Counted from the first letter of the stretch, positions 35,673 to 44,706 are shown. The stretch is DNA of 64,000 nucleotides from JBKQVT01 sp963727245 (GCA_963727245.1 CAVSFO010000001.1:620001-684000); one strand, 5' to 3'. Numbers and translations: made by a program. Notes: generated by a model from the letters alone, not told the origin.

Positions 35673-36950
35673 GGGAAGCTTGATGCCCTTCAGCTCGTAG
35701 GGCAGCGACGCGGTGACGATGACGCCGGGGGTCTTGTAGACGAATTTCCAGTTGCGCGGCGGCTGCTTGAGGGGGAAGAGGTAAGCCAGGCCGATCTCAT
35801 TCTTGCTCTGCCGCGTGGTTTCCGGGCCGCCGTAGGGGACCGGGACCCTCTTGCCATCGGCGTCTTCGAGGAAGGCGTCGTTCTGCAAGATCCAACTGAG
35901 GAACGACTCCAACGAGTTGCCGGCGTCGTCGAACCGCACCCGCATCTGCACTTCCCAGAGGTCGTTGTTTTTCTGCACTTGTTCCAGGGTCACGGTGACG
36001 CCGGCGATGCGCTTCTCCACGTTCTTGGCGGTCAGCAGGTCGGCGAAGCGGAAGGTCTCGATCTTTCCCGGCAGCATCGCCTGGAGGGTGCCTCGAAAAC
36101 TGGCGATTTCGTTGACCCGCCGCGACGGCAGGGCCAGCGGCAGGTCGAGTTCGACCGCCGTGGCGTCGCTTTGCACCAGCGATTCGACCTCGACCTTGCG
36201 GTCGTCGACGCCCAGGGGCTGGCCGGCGTCGTCCCGGGCGGTGATGTCGGCCATGCGCTGCTTCAAGCCGATGGGCCGCAGTCGCGGTTCCCAGGTGACT
36301 TCGAGCGCCAGCCCCAGCGACCCGCCGGCCGAGCCGCGGAGTTCGCGGCTGGCGAAGATACGGACCGGCTCGAAGCGGAACGGGCCGCTGTAGCTGGCGT
36401 GGCTGCGCGGCGCTTGCCCGGGGCCCCGGGCCACCACGTTGATGCCCCGCTGTTGGCCGAAGGCATCAACCCCCACCCCGGCCCGATCCAGCACCTCGTC
36501 CAGCGCCTTCCAGAACGGCGCCTTGTCGAAATCGACCTTCAACTCCGGGTCGGTGAAGGGTTGGCCCCTTTCCTTGCGGACGTCGATAATCCGGTTGCCG
36601 CTCTGCTTCTCCCACTCCGCCAGAATCTTCGATAGCTTCATGCCGGGGCTGTGAAGCGTGATCCGCGAGGCCCGCGTCGCCGCCTCCGCCGCAAGCTGTT
36701 GCAACTTCTGACGAATGCGGGCCAACCGCTCCTTCACCTCGGCGGACGTGCTCTCGGTCGGCTCCGGCAGCAGGTCCAAGACCTCTGGCCCCTTGGCGAT
36801 GAGCTTCTCTTCCGCCCGCTCGCGGTCGTCCTGCCGCGGGGCGTCGAGCCGGCGGACCAGCGTGCGGACCTCCGTCTTGAGGGCATCCCCAGCAGCGGCC
36901 GGCGCCTGGGCAGTCAACGCCGCCCCGATCAACAGCAAGGAAGCAATCAT
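35670..36950 (-). CDS. exported hypothetical protein with STN-like segment
   Basis: 426 residues, starting MIASLLLIGAALTAQAPAAA, a signal peptide. A helical part follows (EVRTLVRRLDAPRQDDRERA and KERLARIRQKLQQLAAEAAT), then a short alpha/beta segment (ITLHSPGMKLSKILAEWEKQ, FDKAPFWKALDEVLDRAGV) that resembles the secretin/TonB short N-terminal (STN) domain. The rest is beta-rich (FRFEPVRIFASRELRG, VTVTLEQVQKNNDLWEVQMR). This layout occurs in planctomycete exported proteins without a known role. Start chosen for the signal peptide; 21 upstream codons in frame do not look coding. It ends inside a CCCTGGC array. Confidence 0.7.
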   Translation of the reverse strand: MIASLLLIGAALTAQAPAAAGDALKTEVRTLVRRLDAPRQDDRERAEEKLIAKGPEVLDLLPEPTESTSAEVKERLARIRQKLQQLAAEAATRASRITLHSPGMKLSKILAEWEKQSGNRIIDVRKERGQPFTDPELKVDFDKAPFWKALDEVLDRAGVGVDAFGQQRGINVVARGPGQAPRSHASYSGPFRFEPVRIFASRELRGSAGGSLGLALEVTWEPRLRPIGLKQRMADITARDDAGQPLGVDDRKVEVESLVQSDATAVELDLPLALPSRRVNEIASFRGTLQAMLPGKIETFRFADLLTAKNVEKRIAGVTVTLEQVQKNNDLWEVQMRVRFDDAGNSLESFLSWILQNDAFLEDADGKRVPVPYGGPETTRQSKNEIGLAYLFPLKQPPRNWKFVYKTPGVIVTASLPYELKGIKLP

Positions 36951-37014
36951 GGCTTTCTCCCCAATTATCGAACCGCCCGGTCCCCCTATTGTACTCGTTT
37001 TCCCGGCCGACAAC

Positions 37015-37098
37015 TATTCGGGGGACTGTCCCGATTTTCGCGGCGCGGACGGCGTCGCCCCGCGAGCAGGCGTCTTCGCCGCGAAAATGGGACTGTCC
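37015..37098. repeat. inverted pair of GGGGACTGTCCC...TTTTCGCGGCG units
   Basis: The left unit GGGGGACTGTCCCGATTTTC continuing GCGGCG and the right unit CGCCGCGAAAATGGGACTGT continuing CCCC are inverse copies separated by 31 bp, itself partly palindromic. It lies between the divergent genes at 36950 and 37211. Confidence 0.85.
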
Positions 37099-37140
37099 CC
37101 GTTGCGCCGCCCAACGGCAAACGGTGTTCTAGACTTCAGT

Positions 37141-37255
37141 TAGGGGCCGGGGGCCAGGGACCAGGGGCCGGGGTCAGGGACCAGGGACCGGGGGCCAGGG
37201 GAAGACAGTCATGGTTTCGTCCTTCATCCTTCATCCTTTATCCTTCATCCTTCCT
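37141..37255. repeat. GGGCCAG array followed by CCTTCAT array, overlapping a start codon
   Basis: 37141-37202 is GGGCCAG/GGGACCA; 37205-37216 is ACAGTCATGGTT; 37217-37255 is CCTTCAT/CCTTTAT. The ATG of the DUF1570 gene (37211) lies between the two arrays, so the array is translated as its signal peptide. Confidence 0.9.
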
Positions 37256-38308
37256 TTGGCCCTGCTGTTGGCATCCGCCCCGGCGCGGGCCGACGTGACG
37301 CCCTCATGGATGGTGCGGCTCACCCTCGGCAGCCAACAGATCGAGGGCGCGCCGCTGGCCTGGAGCCCGGCCGAGGTCCACCTGTTGGGCCGCGACGGGC
37401 GGCTCTGGACCTTCGATCCCGCGGCGGCGTCCGACTTCCAACAAACGTCCCGTCACTTCCAAAGCTACTCGGTTTCCCAACTCCGCGCCCTCATGCTGCG
37501 AGAGCTGGGCAGCGCGTACGAAGCGACCGGCACCAGCCACTACCTGGTGGTCCACCCCAGCGGCCAGGGCGACAAGTGGGCGGAGCGTTTTGAAGACCTT
37601 TACCGGGCCTTCGTCTATTACTTCTCCGTCCGCGGCCTGCACCCCAGCGAGCCGGTTTTCCCCCTGCTGGGAATCGTCTGCGAGAACCGCCAGGAATTCC
37701 TCCGCTACGCGGCCGGGCAGGGCGAGGCCGCCGGGGCCGGCGTGCTGGGGTTCTATTCTCCCCAGTCCAATCGCATCGCGCTGTACGACCAGGGGGCCCC
37801 GACCGCCGGCGGTTGGCAATCGACGGCCGGCGTGGTGATCCACGAAGCGACCCACCAGATGGCCTTCAACACGGGCATCCACAGCCGCTATGCTCCACCC
37901 CCACATTGGCTGGCCGAGGGGCTGGCCATGATGTTCGAGGCCCCGGGCGTGTACGACAGCTTCAACCATCCCCGGCTGAGCGACCGGATCCACCGCGACC
38001 GGCTGCGGCAATTCCGCCTCCTGGTTCCGCAGCACCGGCCCGAGGTGCTCCGGGACCTGGTCGGTTCCGACCGGCTTTTCGGCGTCAATCCGGGGGCGGC
38101 CTATGCGGAGTCTTGGGCGTTGAGTTTCTTCCTTGTGGAGACGAGTCCGCAGAAGTACATGCGATACCTGGCCAAGACGGCTGCCCGGGAGGCGTTTACG
38201 CCCTATGCGGCCGGGGAGCGGGAGGCCGACTTCACGGCCATCTTTGGCGACGACTGGCGGATGTTGGAGGCCCGGATGTTGCGTTTCCTGGAGGAGCTGG
38301 AAAATTAG
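37211..38308 (+). CDS. exported DUF1570 metallopeptidase-like protein; signal peptide written by a repeat
   Basis: A 365-residue DUF1570 protein. The signal peptide (MVSSFILHPLSFILPLALLL, then ASAPARA) has its n-region and half of its h-region encoded by CCTTCAT heptamers, which translate to SFILHPL in any frame. The mature protein has the zinc-protease motif HEATHQMAFNTG (HExxH near residue 215), with WLAEGLAMMFEAPG downstream, whose Glu could be the third ligand, as in gluzincins. The YSPQSNRIALYD segment is typical of DUF1570. Probably periplasmic or surface; substrate unknown. A sigma-54-type promoter follows right after the stop codon. Confidence 0.85.
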   Translation: MVSSFILHPLSFILPLALLLASAPARADVTPSWMVRLTLGSQQIEGAPLAWSPAEVHLLGRDGRLWTFDPAAASDFQQTSRHFQSYSVSQLRALMLRELGSAYEATGTSHYLVVHPSGQGDKWAERFEDLYRAFVYYFSVRGLHPSEPVFPLLGIVCENRQEFLRYAAGQGEAAGAGVLGFYSPQSNRIALYDQGAPTAGGWQSTAGVVIHEATHQMAFNTGIHSRYAPPPHWLAEGLAMMFEAPGVYDSFNHPRLSDRIHRDRLRQFRLLVPQHRPEVLRDLVGSDRLFGVNPGAAYAESWALSFFLVETSPQKYMRYLAKTAAREAFTPYAAGEREADFTAIFGDDWRMLEARMLRFLEELEN

Positions 38309-38325
38309 TTGTGGTCTGGTGTGAA

Positions 38326-38341
38326 TGGCACGCCAATTGCA
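38326..38341 (+). promoter_or_regulatory. sigma-54 (RpoN) promoter
   Basis: TGGCACGCCAATTGCA matches the RpoN consensus TGGCACG-N4-TTGCW at every fixed position, with GG and GC 10 bp apart. It is 18 bp after the stop of the DUF1570 gene and points away from it, so transcription would start near 38352 in a stretch without a recognised gene. Confidence 0.75.
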
Positions 38342-38351
38342 ATAGGACGAT

Positions 38352-38610
38352 GGTGGCGTTCCTGGCGAAGGCATTTGGCTGCGGAATTGCGGGGCTGGAG
38401 CAGAGAAGAGGCGACAGACCGGGGCCGGCAACAAAGAGGCAAATGGCACCTTCGCGGTTATGGATAGGAACATCGGGAATTCTTAGCACTGGCGACACCC
38501 TCCGGAACAGGGAGATCAGGCAATCCCGATGGGGCTCGGAAGTCATGGCTCCCGAGCACACAGGCGAGTTGGGGATGCGAAGCCCGAGCGATCCCCAGCT
38601 CGCCTGTTCT
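38352..38610 (+). ncRNA. candidate sigma-54-dependent small RNA
   Basis: From the predicted start near 38352 to the hairpin at 38605 there is no recognised gene. The 3' part holds two consecutive hairpins: GCTCGG...CCGAGC (38535-38556) and a 15-bp stem (38562-38605). An alternative is a 62-codon frame starting ATG 38443, with AGAGG 5 nt upstream and ending at 38631 (MAPSRLWIGTSGILSTGD...), but its last third would be made from the two hairpins. The ATG at 38350 would lie just before the predicted transcript start. I favour an RNA or leader. The 375-bp gap 38309-38683 holds only this unit and a CACTGTCCTAACAGTG palindrome near 38651. Confidence 0.45.
38562..38605 (+). terminator. 15-bp stem hairpin ending the sigma-54 unit
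   Basis: AGGCGAGTTGGGGAT pairs with ATCCCCAGCTCGCCT (one T-G pair) around a 14-nt loop and is followed by GTTCTATTTC, a weak T-rich run. Confidence 0.55.
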
Positions 38611-38683
38611 ATTTCGCTACAGCATTTTTGAACACTTGTTTCAAAATGCGGCACTGTCCTAACAGTGTGTTGCTGGCCATTTT

Positions 38684-39034
38684 CTAGCCCTCCGCCAACT
38701 TTTCCAAAAATTCTTCTACCGTCCACGGGTGGTCCGCGATTCCCGCTTTCACGGCCTGCGTGGTCTTGAGTGTCATGTGGACCCGGCAGAAGTTGTAGTA
38801 CAGGAACCAGAGGGCCAGGTGGTATTCGTGGTTCTCCCACTTCTTGCTGTGGGCATTGGTCAACCGGGTCATGCGGCGGACCGCCATGCGGATCGACAGG
38901 TTTTCACGCTCGATATGGGACGTGCAGACCTTGCCCATGTCGGGGAAGCCGCAGACCGATTTGACGTGGACGCCGCTTATCTCGGCCGGGGAGTACCGGC
39001 CCGGGGTGCCGGTCGGTTGGTTCCCGTATTCCTT
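38684..39034 (-). pseudogene. IS1-family-like transposase remnant (C-terminal part)
   Basis: About 115 codons of a transposase C-terminus: RYSPAEISGVHVKSVCGFPD, ERENLSIRMAVRRMTRLTNA, SKKWENHEYHLALWFLYYNF, CRVHMTLKTTQAVKAG. The ExxNLxxRMxxRRxTRLTNAxSKK pattern with YNFxRxHxTL is that of IS1-type transposases of planctomycetes and cyanobacteria. The N-terminal DNA-binding part and the first catalytic Asp are missing. The homology stops where a GGGATTA heptamer array begins (39040 on). The frame remains open through the array to 39100. No intact terminal repeat is seen; a CACTGTCC...AGTG palindrome near 38651 may be the remaining end. Confidence 0.75.
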
Positions 39035-39039
39035 GATTA

Positions 39040-39082
39040 GCGCGGGGATTAGGGATTGGCGATTGGGGATTAGGGAGCCAGG
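39040..39082. repeat. 7-bp array, GGGATTA/GGGATTG
   Basis: About five copies of GGGATT(A/G) with one variant (GGCGATT). It marks the break point of the transposase remnant and lies 25 bp from the end of the pabB gene. Confidence 0.8.
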
Positions 39083-39107
39083 TTCCGCGCGGGCGGCCAC
39101 CCACCGG

Positions 39108-40862
39108 CTAATCTTCGACGATCACGGCGGGCAGCCATTTGCGGACCGAATTGACGGCAAACAGCTTGCCAGCCCGCCGCAGGTCTTCGAGGGTCACGAT
39201 CTCCTCGGCGATCTGGCCCGTCTCCAGCAAGTGGGCGCGGAAAGTGCCCGGCAGCAGGCCGCACTCCAGCGGCGGAGTCACGAGCCGTCCCCGCTTCTCG
39301 ACCACGAGATTGGCGATGGTCGTTTCGGTGGCCTGTCCGTGGTCGTTCCAGAGCACGAAGTCGTCGCCATCGCCGTCGGCCGGACAGGCTGCCTCGTAAA
39401 CGGCCCGCCAGGTCGTCTTGTGGTAGAGGAAGACGTTGCGGGCATCGACGGGCCGCTCGGCCAGCCGCAGCTTCCAGACGCCGGCCGTCGGCGACACGGG
39501 CAGCGGCGTCGATTCCACCGTAACGTTTCCCTGCCGGCCGACGCGGAGGCGGACGCGCTGGGGGCCGCCGGGGAGACCGGCGGCCAGTTCGTCCAAGCGT
39601 CGCCGCACCTCGGTCGGCTGGAAGGCGAAATCGAAGTACTCGGCCGAGTCCGCCAGCCGCCGGAGGTGGCGTTCCAGGAGGAAATAGCTGCCATCGCCTT
39701 CATAGAGCATGGTTTCCAGCAGTTCAAACGGCGGGACTTCCGTCGTCAGCACGGCGGTCTTCGTCTGGCACTCGGCATACTCGCCCGCAGGGTCCGAGTC
39801 CCAGACGATGCCGCCGCCGACGCCGTACTCCGCCTCGCCGGCCGCGCGGTCGATGGCCACCGTGCGGATGGCCACGTTGAACTGGCCTTGCCGCCCCGGG
39901 GAGAGATAGCCGATGCAGCCGGTGTAGACGCCGCGGGCATCGGCTTCCAACTCGCGGATGATCTCCATGGTGCGGATCTTCGGCGCCCCGGTGATCGACG
40001 CCGGAGGAAAGAGCGCCCGCATGATATCGACCACCGCCAGGGAGCTGCGGGCGGTCACGGTCGAGGTCATTTGCAGCACGGTGGGGTATTTTTCCACGTC
40101 GAAGGCGGAGGCCACCTGAACGCTGCCCCGTTGGGCGATGCGCCCCAGGTCGTTGCGCATCATGTCGACGATCATGGCGTTTTCCGCCCGCTCTTTCGGC
40201 GACGCGGCCAGCGCCCGCTGCCGCCGGCGATCCTCCTGGCTGCTTAGGCCGCGCGGCGAGGTCCCCTTCATCGGCCGGGCCGTCAGCACGTCGCCGTCGA
40301 GGCGGAAGAACAGCTCGGGCGAGGCCGAGCAGATGACGTGCCGGCCGGTATCGACATAGGCCCCGTAGCCGGCGCGCTGGGCCGCCGTGAGGCGCTGAAA
40401 GAGCCCCCGCGGATCGCCCCGGAACGAGGCCCGCAGGCGGAAGGTGAAATTCACCTGATAGGTGTGCCCGCGTGCGATATAGTCCTTGATGCGGTCGACG
40501 GCCTGGTGGTGCTTGGCGGGTGTAATCGATGCCTGCCAGGGCCCGATGGAAAAGTCGCCGGCCTCCAGCGCGGCCGTGCCGTCTTGCCTGCGCAGTTCGC
40601 GGAAGAGGCCGAACCACAGAAGCGGCAGCGGGCCGCCGGAATGGGTGCGGCAGGCCTGGTCCATGGCCGGGGCCGCTTCGTAGCTGAGGAACCCCGCGGC
40701 ATGGAGCCCGTCCCGGACGGCCTCTTCCACGGCCGCGAGCTTGGCAAGGACTTCGGCCGGTTGCTGGGCCTCCAGCACGCCCACCAGGCCGCTGCCGACC
40801 AGCAAGGTCGGCGGCGCGGGATCGCGATACTGGCAGAAGAGGACGTGTGCGGGAGTTTCCAT
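39108..40862 (-). CDS. pabB: PabB-PabC fusion: aminodeoxychorismate synthase/lyase
   Basis: 584 residues in two parts. Residues about 1-370 are the chorismate-binding synthase component I (PabB): YIARGHTYQVNFTFRLR, SPELFFRL, ARPMKGTSPRG, ERAENAMIVDMMRNDLGRIA, FPPASITGAPKIRTMEII, GCIGYLSPG and AIRTVAID. Residues about 385-584 are an aminotransferase class IV lyase (PabC): LLETMLYEGDGSYFLLERHL, HKTTWRAVYE (catalytic Lys region), ETTIANLVVEK and GLLPGTFRAHLLETG. Together they take chorismate and glutamine-derived ammonia to 4-aminobenzoate for folate. Known as a fused architecture in other bacteria. Start at METPAHVLFCQYRDP; the 30 in-frame codons upstream are translated repeat. Confidence 0.92.
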   Translation of the reverse strand: METPAHVLFCQYRDPAPPTLLVGSGLVGVLEAQQPAEVLAKLAAVEEAVRDGLHAAGFLSYEAAPAMDQACRTHSGGPLPLLWFGLFRELRRQDGTAALEAGDFSIGPWQASITPAKHHQAVDRIKDYIARGHTYQVNFTFRLRASFRGDPRGLFQRLTAAQRAGYGAYVDTGRHVICSASPELFFRLDGDVLTARPMKGTSPRGLSSQEDRRRQRALAASPKERAENAMIVDMMRNDLGRIAQRGSVQVASAFDVEKYPTVLQMTSTVTARSSLAVVDIMRALFPPASITGAPKIRTMEIIRELEADARGVYTGCIGYLSPGRQGQFNVAIRTVAIDRAAGEAEYGVGGGIVWDSDPAGEYAECQTKTAVLTTEVPPFELLETMLYEGDGSYFLLERHLRRLADSAEYFDFAFQPTEVRRRLDELAAGLPGGPQRVRLRVGRQGNVTVESTPLPVSPTAGVWKLRLAERPVDARNVFLYHKTTWRAVYEAACPADGDGDDFVLWNDHGQATETTIANLVVEKRGRLVTPPLECGLLPGTFRAHLLETGQIAEEIVTLEDLRRAGKLFAVNSVRKWLPAVIVED

Positions 40863-40919
40863 CTTGCCTTTGCCGCAACCAGGGACTGGAGCCCGGCACT
40901 GTCCCTTTCCAGCGCCGGT

Positions 40920-41008
40920 GAGCCCCGGGCGTGAGCCCGGGGATGACGTCAATGCTACGCGTCGCGATGGTTATCCCAGCGCTATCCCCGGGCTGACGCC
41001 CGGGGCTC
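40920..41008. repeat. inverted pair of 25-bp GAGCCCCGGGCGT units
   Basis: The left unit GAGCCCCGGGCGTGAGCCCG continuing GGGAT (40920-40944) and the right unit (40984-41008) are inverse copies with a single mismatch at the centre. They are separated by 39 bp, between the tail of the oxidoreductase gene and the start of pabB. Confidence 0.9.
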
Positions 41009-42353
41009 AAAAGATCCACGGTTTGCGGTAGGTCCGCCGGAACAGGGCCATGGCGGCCGGGTTGTCGATGATCTCGTCGGTCTGGGGATCGATGTGCAGC
41101 TTCTGACCGCCGGTGCGGAGGCTGATGTTGGCGTAATGCACCAACAGGGCGCTGAGATGCCCCTCCTGGGCGTCGGCATGGGTCGGCTGGCGGCTGCGGA
41201 GGCATTGCACGAAGTTCTCCTGGTGCGGCAGGTCGGGCGGCTGGCCATAGGCCCGATCGATCAGCGTGGGTTGCTCCCGCCGCGGCCGGGCAAAGACCTG
41301 CCAGCCGGCGCCGTGGGCGCCGATCAGCATCACGCCTTCGCTGCCGTAAATCTCGATCCGCGTGCCGCATTGCGGCCAGTAGGGAAACGTCTCGCCGTTG
41401 CGCACGGTGGGCGAAACCCCGAGCATGTAGGGCGTGTAGAGCGTCAGCTCGAAGCTCATCACCAGCTTGTCGAACTCGTAGACGGCCGCCAGCGTGTCGG
41501 GGGTCTCGTTGCCGCCGCGACTGTCGAAGCGCCCGCCGCTGGCATAGACCGAGCGGGGATGCCCCAGGCCGCAGAGCCAGCGGGCGAGGTCCAACTGGTG
41601 GACACCCCCGACGGCCATGTCTCCGCCCGAATAGCGCCACCAACCGTGCCAGTTGTTGTGGAAGTTGACGTTGTAGGGGGCGGCCGGGGCGGGGCCGTTC
41701 CACATCTCCCAATCGAGCCCCTTGGGGGGCCTGCTGTCGGGCTTGAGGGGAAAATTGCTCTGCCCCTTCTGATCGAGGACGCGGCAGAAGTGGATCGTTC
41801 CCAGCTTCCCCTCGGCCAGGTACTTCTTGGCGCTTTGGGCGTAGGGGGCGCTGCGGCTTTCATGGCCGGTCTGCACGATCCGCCCGTGCTTCCGCGCCGT
41901 CTCGACCAGCTTGCGGCCTTCCCAGCAATTGTGCCCCAGCGGCGACTCGACGTACACGTCCTTGCCCGCCTCGCAGGCCCAAACTGCCGCCAGGGCGTGC
42001 CAATGGTCGGGGGTGGCGATGACCACGGCGTCGACCGAGGCGTCGTCCAGGGCCTTGCGGAAGTCGCCCAGGCAGCGGGGCGCGTGACCCTTTTCCAGCG
42101 TCGCCAGGCTGCTGCTCCGCGAGGGCAACAGGCTGGCGTCAACGTCGCACAGGCAGACCACCCGGCAGTCGGGCCGCTGGGCGAAGGCCGCCGCCAGCGT
42201 GGTGCCGCGGCCGCGGACTCCCACCACCGCCAGGCCGATCCGCTCGTTGGACGCCGCCGACCGCACCGACTCGGCTCGGGAAAGGACCGTCACTCCGGCC
42301 GCCACGGCCAGGCCGGCGCGCGGCGAGCGCCGCAAAAATTCTCGACGATTCAT
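41007..42353 (-). CDS. Gfo/Idh/MocA family oxidoreductase with Tat signal
   Basis: 448 residues. It starts MNRREFLRRSPRAGLAVAAG, a twin-arginine signal, so it is exported folded. Then a Rossmann domain (IGLAVVGVRGRGTTLAAAFA), DVDASLLPSR, AVVIATPDHWHALAAVWACE, the conserved catalytic-region block KDVYVESPLGHNCWEGRKLV (family EKP appears here as ESP), and a C-terminal substrate domain with NNWHGWWRYSGGDMAVGGVH and HQLDLARWLCG. Exported members of this family are very common in planctomycetes and are thought to act on sugars; substrate not predictable. The final codons (RTYRKPWIF) touch the 40984-41008 palindrome. Confidence 0.9.
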   Translation of the reverse strand: MNRREFLRRSPRAGLAVAAGVTVLSRAESVRSAASNERIGLAVVGVRGRGTTLAAAFAQRPDCRVVCLCDVDASLLPSRSSSLATLEKGHAPRCLGDFRKALDDASVDAVVIATPDHWHALAAVWACEAGKDVYVESPLGHNCWEGRKLVETARKHGRIVQTGHESRSAPYAQSAKKYLAEGKLGTIHFCRVLDQKGQSNFPLKPDSRPPKGLDWEMWNGPAPAAPYNVNFHNNWHGWWRYSGGDMAVGGVHQLDLARWLCGLGHPRSVYASGGRFDSRGGNETPDTLAAVYEFDKLVMSFELTLYTPYMLGVSPTVRNGETFPYWPQCGTRIEIYGSEGVMLIGAHGAGWQVFARPRREQPTLIDRAYGQPPDLPHQENFVQCLRSRQPTHADAQEGHLSALLVHYANISLRTGGQKLHIDPQTDEIIDNPAAMALFRRTYRKPWIF

Positions 42354-42587
42354 CCTACCCCTTTCAACCAGGCGTGAAACTCTGTGACAGTTCTTGTCAA
42401 CGGCTGCGGGCGATTGCGCCGTCGTTGCAGGCTGCAAGACGGCCCCTGTCGGCGGGAACAATGATCGAGGCTGGACTATAGTCTGCTCGCTGGAAGCCCC
42501 CGCCGTCAAGGGCGTCGCTATCCTTTTGACCCGCCAGGTCGTATCATCTAACGTAATCTCGCGGAACTGGAACGGCGTCAACGGCTG

Positions 42588-42699
42588 TAGGGTGGGTCGA
42601 CGGGCACCGACGCGAAGCGTTGGTCGGCGAGACCCACCAGGAACCAGTTAAGGGCCGGGCCAGGGTTGGTGGGGCTCGCTGCGCTCGACCCACCCTACC
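42588..42699. repeat. paired palindromic element with AGGAACCAGT core
   Basis: The left unit TAGGGTGGGTCGA is interrupted by a CCGACGC-GAA-GCGTTGG hairpin and closes GACCCACC (42639). AGGAACCAGT and 20 bp of GGGCCAGGG follow, then the right unit GGTGGGGCTCGCTGCGCTCG to ACCCACCCTAC. The same core lies inside the pair at 47305-47386. Confidence 0.85.
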
Positions 42700-42732
42700 A
42701 CGGACAAGCCAGCAATGACCCTCAGGTAAATA

Positions 42733-44545
42733 ATGCACGTTTTCGCCAGACGATCCCCCTTCGCCCGGGCCGGGACGGCGCCCGCTTGGCCGGTCCTGCT
42801 CAAGGCGGCGATTCTCGCCATCCTGGCGCTGGCGGCGGCCCCCGCGGCGCGGGCAGGCGGGGGCCCCGAAAACCTCCTCCTGGTGGTCAACCCCCAAAGC
42901 CACGCCTCGCTGACCATCGCCAACCACTACGTGCACCTCCGCCATGTCCCTTCCGCCAACGTCATCTATGTGCCTTGGGACCCCAAGGAGGACACCACCG
43001 ATATCGCTACCTTTCGGCAGCGGATCCTCAAGCCGGTGATGGAGGCAGCCCGCAGCCGCCCCAACCAGATCGATTACGTCGTCTATTCCAGCGATTTTCC
43101 CTGGGGAATCCGCCTCGACGAGGACCGCAAGAAATTCGAGTCGGACATCGCCAAGGCCATCCAGGGCGAAGCGGAAAAGGCGGGCAAAACCCCCGGCGAC
43201 GGCTTCTCCAAGTGGCTCAAGATCTTCACTCCCGTCGGCTCGATCAACGGCCTGACGTACCTGTGGGAGCCGGTCTTGCCGGGCGCTCCCGGCTACTTGA
43301 GTCTGCGCTGCAACTTCTACGTGCCGCCGGCGGCCGGCCCGACGCGGGCCTTCCGCAGCAGCCTGCATTTCAGCACCGACGGCAAAGTGGTCCCTAGCGG
43401 CGGAGTCCAGTACATGCTCTCCGTCATGCTGGGCGTGACCTGCGGCCGCGGCAATTCCGTCGCCGAAGTCCTCGACTATCTTCGTCGCAGCGCCGCCGCC
43501 GACGGCGCCCGTCCCAAGGGCACCATCTATTATTGCCGCAACGACGACACCCGCTCCCGGGCCCGCGACCGCGGCTTTCCCCGCGCCGTCCGCGCGCTCC
43601 AGGGCCTGGGCGTCAACGCCGAGATCATCGAAGGCACGCTCCCCTCGCGCCGCCGACGTGCAAGGGGCCATGATCGGCGCCGCCTCCTTCGATTGGAAGG
43701 CCTGCGGCAGCACGATCCGCCCCGGGGCCATCTGCGAACACTTCACCAGCTTCGGCGGCATCATGACCGCGGGGGCGGGCCAGACGCCGCTGTCGGTATT
43801 TCTCCGCTACGGGGCCGCCGGCGCCAGCGGCACCGTCACCGAACCGCTGGCCATCGCGGCGAAGTTTCCCGACCCCATGATCCAAGTCCATTACGCCCGC
43901 GGTTGCACCTTGGCCGAGGCCTTCTACCAGTCGGTCTGGGGCCCGTACCAGTTGCTCATCGTGGGCGACCCGCTCTGCCGGCCTTGGGCCAACATCGCCC
44001 GCGTAACCGTCGCCGGCATGCGGTCGGAGGCCACGGTCCACGGCCTGTTGGCGCTCACGCCCGCCGCCACCTTTCCCGTCAAGGCGGCCGTCGAGCGGTT
44101 TGAATTGTTCGTCGACGGTCTGCGGATAGAGACTTGCCGGCCGGGGGCGACGCTGCAACTGGATACCGCCTTGCTGCCCGACGGCTATCACGAACTCCGC
44201 GTGGTGGCCGTCGAGGCGGGGCCCATCCAGTCCCAGGGGCGCTGCATCCTCCCCGTCGTCACCGCCAATCACGCCCGCAGCGTCGAGGTCTCGCCGCTGC
44301 CGCGGGCCATCCGCTCGGGCCAGCCGCTGCGGATTGCCGCCAAGGCCCCGGGCTGCACGGTCATCGCCGTGTTTCAAGGGAACCGGCTGCTGGGCAAGAT
44401 TGCCGGCCCACAAGGCCGCGTCGACATCGACACGGCCGCGCTGGGCGACGGACCGGTGCGGCTGCGGGTGATCGGCCTGGGCGGGGCGCCGCGAAACAAC
44501 GTCGCGGCCCGGCCCCTGGATGTGGAAATCGAAGCGAAAGAGTGA
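42733..44545 (+). CDS. TIGR03790 family exported protein (one frame break)
   Basis: It starts MHVFARRSPFARAGTAPAWP with an internal hydrophobic signal (AAILAILALAAAPAARA). TIGR03790 blocks: NLLLVVNPQSHASLTIANHY, the HLRHVPSANVIYVPW region, IDYVVYSSDFPWGI, and after the break GAASFDWKACGSTIRPGAIC, EHFTSFGG, VHYARGCTLAEAFYQSVWGP and YQLLIVGDPLCRPWA. The last 170 residues are beta-rich, possibly Ig-like. The break is at 43645-43651; restoring one GC unit joins IIEGTLPSRA to ADVQGAMIG and gives 604 residues. The family is of unknown function and frequent in planctomycetes. Confidence 0.85.
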
Positions 44546-44561
44546 CGGCGTAATTCCCGCC

Positions 44562-44644
44562 CCCCAAGCCCACCGGCTGTGTCCGGTGGGACCTGAAGCG
44601 GCAAGCGACGCCGTTCCCACCGGTCGCAGCCGGTGGGCTTGGGG
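44562..44644. repeat. inverted pair of CCCCAAGCCCACCGGC units
   Basis: The left unit CCCCAAGCCCACCGGCTGTG to CCGGTGGGA and the right unit TCCCACCGG...CCGGTGGGCTTGGGG face each other across 23 bp. The element fills the gap before tadA. Confidence 0.85.
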
Positions 44645-44706
44645 AGCAGGAACCAGGCATTCGAGTGCCATATCGCAACGTGCGGGCATCAAGTACACTG
44701 AGCGGC

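Noticed and set aside
38350..38352. ATG at 38350 as start of a 93-codon gene behind the sigma-54 promoter
   Set aside because: The predicted transcript begins at about 38352, so the ATG would not be included, and no ribosome-binding site precedes it.
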